Origin: Branchipolynoe longqiensis
Taxonomy: Eukaryota > Annelida > Polychaeta > Phyllodocida > Polynoidae
Direction of reading: 5' to 3'
Length of the DNA: 64,000 nt
Assembly (NCBI GenBank): GCA_030323885.1
Contig: CM059187.1
Span: forward strand, 82,606,027-82,670,026
Both the position numbers and the translations under genes were made by a program. Of the stretch, positions 32,461-43,212 are shown piece after piece. Numbering within the stretch: position 1 is the first letter of the stretch; each line of letters opens with the position of its first letter. Under the pieces are notes generated by a model. That model searched no databases. It saw nothing but the letters and a program-made list of their open reading frames with translations, and had not been told where the DNA came from.

Positions 32461-32693
32461 ACCTGGCGCAGTCGCCGAATCGATAGAGCGAACGCTACCT
32501 ATGCGAAAGGTAGTGAGTTCGAATCCTGGGCGATTGAAAGCAATGACTTACACATTTGAGGCGTGCCACTACCTATCCTGGGGCTCAGCTTTAATATGAT
32601 AGAGCAAGATTGCTTTGCTCATTATCAGGATAATGCGACTGAGTAGCAGATCGGGTCATGGTGCCAGCTTCCCTGTCTCCAAGTGGACTAGAT
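32461..32693 (+). mobile_element. SINE-1 copy, 3' truncated
   Basis: Head CGCAGTCGCCGAATCGATAG with GAGTTCGAATCCTGG; body through GGGTCATGGTGCC. A minus-strand SINE-1 tail fragment (TTACGTTTTCGCAACATC) sits just upstream at 32426-32459. Confidence 0.7.
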
Positions 32694-32841
32694 CAGTGTA
32701 GCACAGGATCACGAGGCAATAGTTACGCTAGCTCTTCCTTAACATACATTGTAGGAGCAGGGACGTGTAGCACATGAACACCAAACTGAACTGTATTGGT
32801 ACCTGCACTAAACGTTATGTTTATGTTCAAATAGTGCACAG

Positions 32842-33123
32842 TTGGTTGGTTGTTAGAGTTTTACGTCCTGGCAGCATCTAAGGTCATATCAGGACGGGTA
32901 CCGACTTGTGACAGTGCGCACTCATGGTAACTTTATAGTGGTGTCCCACTGGGTGGCCAGGCTGCCAATACTATGACCTGGTATTCCACTCAGTCACAAT
33001 ATCCTGACACTGAGCTAACCAGTCCTTGCTGCATTCTAATAATGCCAACCGTCAGGTTGGGAAGCGACAATACATTAGTATTCATTTTGTAAGTCATTGG
33101 TTTGACTCGACCTAGAATCGAAC
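32842..33123 (-). mobile_element. SINE-1 copy, head truncated
   Basis: Tail GTTTTACGTCCTGGCAGCAT at the left; body complete to GACTCGACCTAGAATCGAAC. Confidence 0.78.
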
Positions 33124-33809
33124 AATAACGCATATACCCCTATCTATCATCCCTTATATACGTATTCATATATATATGGGTTACATTGTAAGTGAGGACA
33201 GGAGATTAGCTCATTCTGTAAAGTGGTAAGTGGTACAGATATCTGCATAGAGCATACAGAGAATAGACAAGATAACCATGGATACGGAGTATCCGGGATG
33301 TACACATTATATAGTTAAGTATTGCTAGCTAGTAACATTTATACTAGTTAGTAACATTTATTGGATATGACTATGTGTCAGTAGCTAACTTACTGTTATC
33401 TTAATAGTAATCTATGAATAATAACTATGAGAAATGACAACCTACCTTCAACACACTATAGCGTTTTTGTCTGCAAGTTTCCCACAATATGATGTGTTGG
33501 TGTATCTCGTCATTATGTGTATGATTTTATTGTACCGGATACTGACTTCTTAAAGGTGCATACCTAGTTATTATCTACTTTCTGCCATATATATATTTAT
33601 AGTTACACATAGCATGCCCGTCCTCGGAATCCACTCGGCGTTACGTCAAAATAACAGTTATTTTAAAAGGTTAATTCTGGATTTATTTGAGGTGAAATCG
33701 GGCAAAGTTAATGTTAGTGTGCCCATCGAAATGCTGGACATCATACAATTCAGCAGTGACAGATTCGATTAGGTTGAGTCAGCTTGCCTTTTTATGCAAC
33801 AATGCATAG
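33124..33809. other. AT-rich DNA, no gene seen
   Basis: No repeat or coding signal recognised apart from a short TATATATAT near 33170 and 33588. Confidence 0.4.
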
Positions 33810-34326
33810 TGTAGTATGCTGCACTGACCTCTCAGGCAAGTAACCACATAGGCAGGTAGGCATGGGTAGTGTGTTGGTATCAGGGAGCCTAGGTGGTGTA
33901 ATGGATAGCACACTGGCCCGGAATGCAAAGAGATGTGGGTTTGAGTCCCGCTCTAGGCGCAATATTTCACATTTTCATCACCCCCATGACACTGGTTGCC
34001 GCGATCATGATCCTGTACAAGCTACACGCTGTATGGTTGTTGAACTTACCGTGTGTATGTATGTGTAAGTGGAATGCCTGAATGTATGTAATTGTAAACA
34101 TTAAATGACCATTTAAAAGACTTACAATTCCAGCGGACGAGTGTAGTAGGATTCACAGACCTCTAAGGCAAGTAACCACATAGACAGGTAGGCATGGGTA
34201 GTGTGTTGATATCAGGGAGCCTAGCTGGTATAATGGTTAGTTAGCACACTGGCCAGGAATGCAAAGAGATGTGGGTTTGAGTCCTGCTCTAGGCGCAATA
34301 TTTCCCATTTTCATCACCCCAATGAC
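33810..34326 (+). mobile_element. TRIM-like element, copy 3
   Basis: LTRs 33810-33991 and 34142-34326 around a 150-bp centre with CTGGTTGCCGCGATC and CAGCGGACGAG. The LTRs differ from each other more than in copy 1 (a duplicated TTAG in the right tRNA-like block, and a worn right end), so it is an older insertion. No clear target duplication. Confidence 0.72.
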
Positions 34327-34419
34327 TGGTTTATGAATGCACCAGTATCAAACTTGGACATGTAAGGCCAAATCTGTGTAAGGAATTTGGCTTCAAACAC
34401 GTGATTCGGACTATGTTAA

Positions 34420-35120
34420 AGCTGCATAATCCGATAAAATCGTCAAATTTTCAAAACAACAATAGTCATCTAGATTTCACATCTAACTTAAGCCCCTCTC
34501 ACACATCACCGGATTGAGCAACGGACAGAATTGTCTAGTCCAGCCATCATAAGTATCAACATGTATTAAAATGTGTCAAAATATTGTGCTATCGGGTAAA
34601 TGGCCGCAGGACGAACCGACATGAAATGTACAGGAAATGGACAGGAGACGGACAGGAAACGGACAGGAAACGGACATGAACGCATAGCCAACGGACGAAA
34701 TGAAATCAAACCGGACAAGAACCATAGACATCAGTCCGGTGGCATCCGTTCTTAGTTTTGTGCATGTTCAAAACTTGTACGGACACAAACCGAACATTGT
34801 TAGTTTTCTGTCCATTTCCCCCAATCCGGTGAGGTGTGACAGGACCTTTAGAGGTAGATGCTGGTGGAATTATTAATCTATAAAGGGAATACAGATTCAA
34901 TTCAATAGAACCTGTTTCTGCTGAAGCCTATGGTGTACTTGTCAGAGTTTTGGCGTGCTTGCCAAACAATATTTTGGCATGTTTGCACTAAAAATATCTC
35001 AAACGGTTGTCATTTAACATAATAGCTAGTTCAAAATAAAGCATGGTAGATCAAAACAATCACTCTACTACATTCATCTCAAAAACTGACAGAAACTCAA
35101 AACCATCGGACTGTGCAACT
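34420..35120. mobile_element. MITE family B, copy 3, carrying a nested element
   Basis: TTAA, AGCTGCATAATCCGAT, to CATCGGACTGTGCAACT, TTAA. A family T element occupies 34492-34846 at an internal TTAA. Confidence 0.78.
34492..34846. mobile_element. MITE family T, copy 3, nested in family B
   Basis: GCCCCTCTCACACATCACC to GGTGAGGTGTGACAGGACC, with TTAA on the left and TTTA on the right. It is inserted in a TTAA of the older family B element. Confidence 0.78.
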
Positions 35121-35245
35121 TTAAATTCAGAAGGGCTTCCCCATTGTATGCGTGAGTAGGATGTCCATCTTCATATAGGTCGCTATTAATAGACAGTCTC
35201 GATCCGGCCCCTCTGTTTGGCTCATAGGTGGTGCTTACTTTTTAA

Positions 35246-35971
35246 GCGCCTGTCACACCTTACCGGACTGAGGACCGGACACCACCGGACAAAGAATTTT
35301 CTAGTCCGGTGCTGTCCGGTACACAAGATGTATCGAAATGGAGCGTAATTGGGTCAATTGCCGCTGGACAACCGGACAAGTACCATACATGTACCATACA
35401 TGTACCGGACGAGTACCGGATGAGAACTGGATGGAACGACCATCAACCGGACACATACCGGACTATATTTTTAGGATTTTCTTGGTATTGTCGTGGGGGT
35501 GATGAAAATGGGAAATATTGCGCATAACACGGGACTCGAACCCACATCTTTTTGCATTCTGGGCCAGTGTGCTAACCATTACACCAACTAGGCTCCCTGA
35601 TATCAACACACTACCCATGCATACCTGTCTATGTGGTTACTTCAGTGCCGACTACTACAGTATATATATATTTTATTGACGTTCTCGCCACCGGACAATT
35701 CCGGAAGCAAACCGGACACCAACGGATAGGTACCGGACACCACCGGATGGGTACCGGACACGTACGGATGGGTACCGGACATGAACCGGACACCAACCGG
35801 ACACGTCAGGCCGGTGGTGTCCAGTAGAAGTTTTGTGCATGTTCAAAACTTGTACCGGACACCGCCGGACACTGCCGGATGGGTACCGGACATGTACTGG
35901 ACATCGCCGTACACCACCGGACAGTGTCCGGTTCTCGTCCGGTACCCCAGTCCGGTAAGGTGTGACTGGCC
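35246..35971. mobile_element. MITE family T, copy 4, with solo LTR inside
   Basis: A clean TTAA duplication brackets GCGCCTGTCACACCTTACC and its complement GGTAAGGTGTGACTGGC. The interior is packed with ACCGGACAC-type motifs. A solo TRIM-like LTR sits at 35489-35659. Confidence 0.8.
35489..35659 (-). mobile_element. Solo LTR of the TRIM-like element
   Basis: Minus-strand copy running TGTAGTAG to CCACGACA with the tRNA-like block, bounded on both sides by GTAT (35485-35488 and 35660-35663). A single LTR with a 4-bp duplication is what LTR-LTR recombination leaves; a SINE monomer would not be expected to do this. Confidence 0.8.
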
Positions 35972-35975
35972 TTAA

Positions 35976-36562
35976 CACTACCACATATTTGTCCAATTTA
36001 ACGAGAAGGGTCCACAGCGAGGAAAGGAGGAAAAACGGGTGACCACTGTCAAATATTGAGCATACCCTTGCAGGAATAGTTTCCCATTCTTTAAGTCCTG
36101 ATCTTGTGTGATTTAAACAGAAGTTGATGTAGATAAACTAAAAATATACTTCAAGCACTTTAATCTGTGCAAAAGATACATATATGTGTAACTATGTCTG
36201 AACAAGAAACTACTAAAAAAATAATGGACATATTGGATGGGACCGTTCCATAATTTGAGCCAATCAGAGCTGTTCTTTTCGATTGGAGGCCACCATTTGC
36301 AATAAAAAAGAACAGCTCTGATTGTCTGACACTGAGGTCTCACAAAACGAGAAGAGGAAAGTCCATTTCCAGCAAGTTCACACAGGGTCAGACAAGTTCA
36401 AATGTAGCTGGTTGTCCTTCTCCTTTCAGCGCTGAACATGCTTATGAATTTAACGCATCCCACTGCAGTACTTATATGACTCAATATGAGTGCTAGAAGC
36501 AGTGACCTTTGCAGGCCAGCACGATATTGTCTTACAAATGTCCGGTTGGTTGTGTCTGTAAA
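35976..36562. other. No gene seen; one strong hairpin
   Basis: AATCAGAGCTGTTCTTTT (36262-36279) and its exact complement (36306-36323) form an 18-bp stem. Otherwise no coding or repeat signal. Confidence 0.5.
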
Positions 36563-37009
36563 GCGGCTGTCACACATCACTGGATTGAGCAACGGACAGA
36601 ATTCTCTAGTCCGGTGATGTTTTGACATGATAAATATCAAAATTTATTAAAAGGTGTGAAAATGTTGTGATATCAGGACAAGGGGGCTGGACAAAGGGAC
36701 ATGAAACGGACATGAAACATACATGAAATGGACATGAAATGGACATGAAAGGTCAACCAACGGACGGTAAGCAGACTAAACAGACACAAACCGGACAAGA
36801 ACCGTAGACGTCAATCTGGCGGAATCTGTTCTTAGTTTTGTGCATGTTCAAAACTTGTACCGGATCAGGCCGAATACCAACGGATATGCAATGTATATGC
36901 AATGGATATGCAATAGATATGCAATGGACACAAACCGGTCTTTGCCAGATATCAAAGACTTTATTCGGTTTCTTTCCGTTTCCCCAATCCGGTGATGTGT
37001 GACAGCCGC
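36563..37009. mobile_element. MITE family T, copy 5
   Basis: GCGGCTGTCACACATCACT to GGTGATGTGTGACAGCCGC, followed by TTAA. The interior contains repeated ATGGACATGAAA and ATATGCAATGG motifs. Confidence 0.78.
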
Positions 37010-37269
37010 TTAAGTGTGTGCATGTGTGTCAGTGTCTGGGTGGGAGGTGCATGATGGGTATACTGTCCTCCACGATACATAGTTGTGTTCGATTGGTCTG
37101 GAGGCTACATGTAGCTGTGTATGAAGAGAGCTTGGACTAAATAAAGATAACTTCTCTACTGACATGTAGGCATCTATGTACTCACTACCTAAACTTCTGG
37201 TTGTGCGGTGAGTATCGCCAGCTAGGGATGTATGCCAAATGGGGAATTGTCATGCATCACCGTGGGCCT

Positions 37270-37760
37270 CTAATTATTACCCATGTTAAGGGTTGCTTAG
37301 CAGCCTTCATGATGCGACATCTGCGTTCAATCATGAGGCTAACCTGGAAGGACAAAGTGACAAATAAGGAAATACTCAAACCAACGGGGCTGCCCTCTAT
37401 GGAAGATCTTCTGATCAAAAAGAATCTCCGGTGGACTGGACAACTCATGAGGATGTCATCAGACAGGCTACCAAAGCAGATCCTCTATTCTCAACTGTCT
37501 TCTGGCTATAGAAATAGAGGGCGCCCTCGTCTCTGGTTCAAGGATACCATCAAGAGAAGCCTGAAGCTGAAAGACATTAAGACCGACTCATGGATGCAAC
37601 TCTCACAGCAGAGAGCTAAATGGAGAGCGGCAGTCAAGTAATGAAAGCAGTCTTTGTCGCATCCCAACCGACAGCATGATGAGCAACCGGCCCTACATAT
37701 GATGTGCAGCATTACCGACATGTATCAGTAAGCACAAGCAAGAATTCCTAGAATAATACT
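37270..37760 (+). mobile_element. LINE ORF2 C-terminal fragment
   Basis: The frame ending at 37641 (stop TAA) encodes about 125 residues of the region that follows the reverse transcriptase in a widespread non-LTR family: HMRCLRS-like MMRHLRSIMRLTW, then GLPSMEDLLIKKNLRWTGQL, RMSSDRLPKQILYSQL, RNRGRPRLWFKDTIKRSLK and a final QQRAKWRAAV. Residues before about 37270 no longer resemble the family. It is 5' truncated with an intact C-terminus and a short 3' UTR, as left by incomplete target-primed reverse transcription. It is not an expressed host gene. Confidence 0.8.
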
Positions 37761-37810
37761 TGCAAATACAAGATATTATTCCCAAACAGAAATATTGGTT
37801 TATTGATATA

Positions 37811-38047
37811 TAGTTCAGGTGCAAAGCGCCGTAAAAACACCAATCCAAAAACTAAATTGAAATAAAATATTTTTAATTGGGGGTAATTTTAATATCTCAC
37901 GAATTCCACTTTTATTGTGGTGGAATGGTTATGAAGTAATGAACAAAGATACATGAATGCAAAAAAAGTACCGTTTGAAGGTTTGAGTCCAATGCTCACC
38001 TCAATTTTTGGATTGGTGTTTACAAGGTGTTGCGCCTGAACTGCTCA
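37811..38047. mobile_element. MITE family G, copy 2
   Basis: AGTTCAGGTGCAAAGCGCCG to GTTGCGCCTGAACTGCTCAT, beside a TATATATAT tract at 38046-38062. The interior matches 47521-47756. Confidence 0.7.
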
Positions 38048-38327
38048 TATATATATATATATAGAGGACAATACATATACATTTCGTACAGACCACTGGT
38101 GCTGATTCATAATTGTCCGATCTGATATGACGCCCGGTCATTGATACATCAGCCTTTTTGAACTGTTTGCAACATTCCACAAAAACAATGAAAACCAGAA
38201 GGCAGCCAATCAAAAGGTTTATTGAAACTTCCAATAGGTGACTGATCTAGCCTGGTTCCCCGCGCGTTAAATAGCAGGAACTCTTATTGAAGTACATTTT
38301 GAATTTAGAGCATCGTGCTAGTGGAAC

Positions 38328-38435
38328 CTCAATCAATCAATAGTTCCGTCCTCTAGTCGAGGGTTGGATGCAATGGTTCTCCACTTGTCCCGATGGTGTG
38401 CTGTTCTGATAGACTGTGAATAATTCAAGCCTGTC
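38328..38435 (-). mobile_element. LINE-type 3' end with (TCAA)n tail
   Basis: Reverse-strand match to 28565-28672, including the CAATCAATCAATAG tail. Confidence 0.5.
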
Positions 38436-38559
38436 CACTGTGAAATATTTGTAAACCATGATGTTCTTGGTCTCCCTCTCCCTCTGCTGCCATTCACCTT
38501 CCCTTCCAACAATGTACGGTATATTGAACTCTGACGAATGATGTGGAACCTAGCTCTAA

Positions 38560-38884
38560 TTAATTAACTTATACTCGTCATGCAAAGACTAACTTATACA
38601 AGTCGTGTCCTGATATGACCGTAGATGTTGCCAGGACGTAAAGCTCCAACAAACAAGCGGTACATGTCGTATTGGAATAAATTAACTTAGATCTATACTA
38701 TTACTAGTCATGCAGGAATTAACTTATACTAGTCATGGAGGGCTTAACTTATACTGGTCTTGAAGAAGTTATCGCATAGTAGTCATGCAGGAATTATCTT
38801 AGACTATTCATGGAATGATCTCATGCTAGTCGTGCAGGAATTATCTTAAACTATTTGTGTACGAATGATCTCATAATTCACGAC
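38560..38884. repeat. Minisatellite, left part
   Basis: Irregular tandem copies of a unit like ACTAGTCATGCAGGAATTA followed by TCTTAAACTATT...GATCTCAT, about 30-55 bp. A SINE-1 tail fragment (GGACGTAAAGCTCCAAC) lies inside at 38608-38656. The array resumes at 39341-39393 and 40540-40860 after insertions. Confidence 0.75.
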
Positions 38885-39340
38885 CAGACAGAAGTGGTAT
38901 AATTTGCATTTATTAGTCAATAACACAGGTTAAGAACAATAGTTAAATCAATCATCATAAAGTCAAGAAACTCGTCACTCTCAACCCTACTGCTGAGTAG
39001 CCTGTTGTTAGTTGAGGGGTGGGTGGCGGCAAATTGGTGGTGAGTTGTTGTCTGGTTTGTGTCCGGCCAGCAAGTGAGCGGTTGTAATGCTCGCTGTGAT
39101 GTCAGCGCGAAGGAGCCACCTGGTGGCGGCATATGTATTAAATTAGTTCAAAATGTGAATATAGGGGGCATGATGGTGGAGCCATCCGAGCTGATAGTGT
39201 TCGATTTTGACACTACGGGGGGAGGAAGGAGTTGGTTTCTTAATAAATGGAAAAGTGGTGTGTCAGTGTCGTAAGATTTGGCTTAAGGCCCTACCACTTC
39301 CGCTCTGTCCCAAATTACCCATGTTATATTAACATGAACA
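38885..39340. other. Unclassified insertion in the minisatellite
   Basis: It separates minisatellite units, so it is a later insertion. Ends share GACAGA and AGTGGTA motifs in inverted orientation. It contains a 71-codon frame with VFDFDTTG, faintly like the first motif of DEDD exonucleases, but too little to call. Confidence 0.4.
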
Positions 39341-39393
39341 CTAGTCATGCAGGAATTATCTTAAACTATTCGTACACAAATGATCTCATACTC

Positions 39394-40539
39394 AGATAGC
39401 ACACAGCCGTCGGCCCGACGTCGGCCGCTCCGTCGGCCCAACGGTGGAATTCGCCGTCGGGCCGACGTTGTTTTGTCCAACCTCCCGCCGTCAACTCGAC
39501 GGCAGCCGCCGGCGTCGGCCCGACGGCGGAAACTGCCGTCGAGCCGACGGTGGACACCGCCGTCGGCCCGATGGCGGTGTCCGCCATCGGCTCGATGGCA
39601 GGAGGTTGGACAACACAACGTCGGCCCGTAGAATGTAGATTTGCAGATTTGCAGATTTTTGGAGTTATTTGTAGACAAGAACGCTGCTCAACGATCGCAC
39701 GTGCTCGGGTCGCAACTCGAACTGGAATATGACGACGTCATACATGATAACAAAATAATCTAAACATATGGGTCACTCTCCTGAAAACTGGCCAGAGTGT
39801 CACATGGAGAGTTAAAATCTAATATTTGAATTTTGAATTGTTGGTCAACTTTCCTTACCGGATAATTCAAATCGTATTAACAAGAATAATTCCATTAATA
39901 CGTCGTAATAAATTACAAAACTTGTACAAAATAATCTAAACATATTAATAAACAATCTTGTGAAATTATTCCATAAACTTACTGCGAATTATGGTGTATT
40001 TGTAGCAAACCTGTACGTATTGACACTATAATGACAGTGTCTTCTCCCGTCCTGATATGACCTTAGATGTTGCTAGGACGTAAAACAACAACAAACAAAC
40101 AAACAACATCGGAAAAAACCAAGATGGCGGTCGTTGGAGTTATTTGTAAAAGAACGCTGCTCAATGATAACACGTGCTTGGTTGGCGACTGGAACAAGGG
40201 AGTGATTTGTAAAAGAACTGCGCATGCACGCACCAATACCGTAGGCCCGACGTTGGCTCGATGGTGGCCCAAATGCGGAAAATCAATGGAAACCAGCGGC
40301 GAACCACCACCGTCGGCCCGACGTTGGCTCGACGGTGGCCCAAATGTGCAAAAGTTTGAAACCCAGCGGCGAACCACCACCGTCGGCCAGACGATGGCTC
40401 GACAGTGGCTCAGATGTGGAAAGGGATTGAAAATCAACATCGGAACACCACCATTGGCCCGACGGTGGCCCGACGATGGAAAGTCGGTGGCGATGGGCCG
40501 ACCAATAGCCGACGTCGGGCCGACGGCTGTGTGCTATCT
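39394..40539. mobile_element. CpG-rich palindromic DNA element (family M)
   Basis: Terminal inverted repeat AGATAGCACACAGCCGTCGG and its complement CCGACGGCTGTGTGCTATCT, inside the minisatellite (possible TAC duplication). Both arms are dense in CGTCGGCCCGACG palindromes. A roughly 65-bp unit (CCGTCGGCCCGACGTTGGC... to CCCAAATG) repeats three times at about 40255-40440. A GGAGTTATTTGTA...GAACGCTGCTCAA block occurs in both halves, and a SINE-1 tail sits at 40047-40106. Overlapping R/P-rich frames in all phases come from the repeat. No transposase ORF. Confidence 0.75.
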
Positions 40540-40860
40540 GGGTACTAGTCGTGCAGGAATTATCTTAAACTATTCATGGAATGATCTCATGCTAGTCGTG
40601 GAAGAATTATCTTAAACTATTTGTGGAATGATCTCATGCTAGTCGTGCAGGAATTATCTTAAACTATTCATGCACGAATGATCTCATACTACTCATGCAG
40701 GAATTATGCTTAACTATTCATGCACAAATGATCTCATACTAGTCTTGCAGAAATTAATGTATATAGATCTACATACTAGTCGTGTAGGAAGTAATTTAAA
40801 CTAGTCGTGCACAAATGTTCCTATTCTAGTCGTGTATGAAATAATGTAACATTTAAACAA
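40540..40860. repeat. Minisatellite, right part
   Basis: Continuation of the array: ACTAGTCGTGCAGGAATTAT, TTAAACTATTCATGGAATG and GATCTCATGCTAGTCG units repeat to about 40840, then decay. Confidence 0.75.
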
Positions 40861-42029
40861 TTCAGAGCCACGGCAGGTCATGAGCTATATCAATATGTTT
40901 ATATTATTTTTAAGATTTTAATTTTTGGGTGGGCAATTAATACATTCCCACCAGAAAGAAAATGCACTTCTTTCTCTTTCTCTGCCTCGAGCTCTCTCTC
41001 TGTATATATATATATATATATAATATACATACAGGGAGATAGGCCACCAACAATAACAGATGAGTGAGTAATCCCAGCCGCGTGGTGCATTGTGGGATGC
41101 GTAAAAGCAAAACAACCCCGCGTGATAGTTGCTCATTTTAACGAGTCCGTCTTAAGAGGAGAGGGCAGCTAGGAAGGCTATTAGTTTGTTGCAAGACGTT
41201 TCAGCTACAATTTGAAATATAGAATAAGCCTACCATATTTTAGAAGGACTATGGATTAAGATGCGAATCCGTTATCTACCATTGGATGTGCATACAAGTC
41301 ATTAAAGATATCTTACACCATCTGCAAGTCAACATTTAGACCTATAGTCAGAGTCAGTTTTACTTATTTTATTCATACATTTCTTTATATCTGATACTAA
41401 GTGATAGTTAATAACATCCCTAAGAAATGATTAGGGCCCATTACACACTGGCTACATATTTGTTTGAAATAAGTTTCTGTTGACATATTTGACATTTTCT
41501 TAATTTAGATCAAGAATTAAATATATATATTTAGAGCAAGAAGTTCTTCTTTTATGCACATTTTGTTATTATCTATGTTGGTTGAAAATAGCAATTGAGA
41601 ATTGGTAGGGCCCAATTGTCATTGAACGCAAGTTATTTCATGCAGATCTTATTCCCATATTTTTATTTTCAGATCCAAATATCCTAAACTAAGATTTAAA
41701 ACTATCGATCCATACATTTCTAAAATCGCTACTCTTGATGAAGAAGCCAATATGCCACCATCGCCATTGGTTGATGCTTATCGATCATTTTCATTGTTTT
41801 CAATTTTAGTTGTAGAAAGAGAGTTATAGATAGATAATTGAGTTAATTCAGTCCCAGGTTTCCGACAGGCATTGATAGTCATGGAATTGAAAATAATATT
41901 TCCATTATTTATGACTTGAAATCATGGAAGTTGGACTATTACTGCAATTTTCTTTTCTAACATATAGATTAGTACCTTACTGTTGTATCCTGAATAAAGA
42001 CATTCTCACCTCCAGCTGGGTGTCTCCTA
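40861..42029. other. AT-rich DNA, no gene seen
   Basis: Pyrimidine-rich CTTTCTCTTTCTCTGCC and (TA)n at 40965-41022. The rest is AT-rich without recognised repeats or exons. Confidence 0.45.
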
Positions 42030-42442
42030 GATAAAAGATTCACCCGTACTTCCAGTACAGGGGTGAATGACAACGTAGTCTAAATACGGGTGAAAATAGT
42101 GTTAGTATGGAACAAGAAGTAGAATGCCTGGCACCAGTGTCAAATGGTTACTTATATCAGCACAGAGTTGGTGAAATGGGAGAGAATGCAAAAAGACAAG
42201 ATGGCGGCCAGAGAACGCTGTCGATTTAACTTTTAAATTGCATTAAAGTATATGTTGTATTATATTTTCCAACTCAAAAGTAGCGGGTAAACATGAAGAC
42301 ATATACAAAGAATAAATGTTGCTTCTTAGATTGTGAAATTAGGCTCTCATAACGACTCATTTCATTAGCCCGATTTTTCGACCGTTTTTATATCAGGCTT
42401 GTCTTCACCCGTGTACTACAAGTACCGGGTGAATCTTTTATC
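42030..42442. mobile_element. MITE family D, copy 3
   Basis: GATAAAAGATTCACCCGTAC to GTACCGGGTGAATCTTTTATC-type end. Conserved interior AAGATGGCGGCCAGAGAACG and CGACCGTTTTTATAT. Confidence 0.82.
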
Positions 42443-42477
42443 TGGGTGTCTCCATCCCCAGCCCCCCCCCCCCGTTT

Positions 42478-42600
42478 GTGCGAATCATCCTAACACCGAA
42501 CTAACTAGTGTTTTCCCTATTAGTGCCAGGCTAGTCAGCAACAAGTATTAATTTTGTAACTCATTGCTTTGACTCGGCTTGGATTTGAACGCCCGATAAT
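42478..42600 (-). mobile_element. SINE-1 middle/head fragment
   Basis: ATCATCCTAACACCGAACTAAC and TTTGACTCGGCTTGGATTTGAAC correspond to the minus-strand body and B-box region. Confidence 0.6.
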
Positions 42601-42958
42601 AATTCAGAGGGGGGCGATTTTTCAGGCACCGGCGGGGACGATCATCAATTCTTTTGTTGTTGTTTCCTAATTAGATATTTACAGCTCAAAATGGTTAGAT
42701 ATGGTCAGCTGTGTATTAAATATATTCACTACATTATTATGTTCCTTATTATGTTATTATGGCGATGCCAAATTGTTCGATTCTTTTGAAAAGAACACAA
42801 ATATGCCTATTGGACTTTTAAAACAAAAGCAACATACGCATTTGTTTTGCGTTTGCCCCGTTTTTCAGCGCATGCGCAGTCCGGACTGCGAACTCGTCTA
42901 TTGCAGATGGCGCAGTAGGTTAATTGGGTCACCAGGTCAGGTCGGTGACTTGTTGGTT

Positions 42959-43132
42959 CTACACAGCAGGCTTGCTGGACCACTTCTCCATGATGTAAAC
43001 CTGGTCGTCTGTCCTCGTGCACGAGTACCCGATCATCTCCCACCCACGATTCAGCAGGAACTCCCCAATCTCCGGCCGAGTCATGTCATCAAAGAGCGTC
43101 AGGGCCAGGTAGTCGTTTCCATAGTTAGTCAC
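42959..43132 (-). CDS. Uncharacterised host gene, terminal exon
   Basis: On the minus strand the acceptor AGCTAATATCTTCCAG|GTGAC opens an exon of exactly 57 codons plus TAG (42959-42961), in phase 0. It encodes a compact, globular-looking segment with YGNDYLALTLFDD, RPEIGEFLLNRGWEMIGYS and DQVYIMEKW, ending SSKPAV. The previous exon (45526-45730) also ends in phase 0, so the join is clean across a 2.39-kb GT/AG intron. The intron holds two family D MITEs and a LINE fragment, fitting a non-coding interval. I do not recognise the family. Aromatic- and acid-rich composition suggests a soluble intracellular protein; no signal peptide or membrane segment is seen in this part. Confidence 0.82.
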   Translation of the reverse strand: MTNYGNDYLALTLFDDMTRPEIGEFLLNRGWEMIGYSCTRTDDQVYIMEKWSSKPAV

Positions 43133-43212
43133 CTGGAAGATATTAGCTGGTTATATTTCAAGTGTCACATATCAGAGAGCCAAACATTTACCGAGATTTA
43201 ATCTTACATTAG

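Noticed and set aside
39196..39225. VFDFDTTG, like the first motif of DEDD exonucleases
   Set aside because: Only one motif, with the usual glutamate replaced, and the frame ends soon after without the other motifs.
39361..40615. Overlapping R/P/D-rich frames of 60-182 codons in several phases
   Set aside because: All are produced by CGTCGGCCCGACG repeats of the palindromic element; no frame is preferred.
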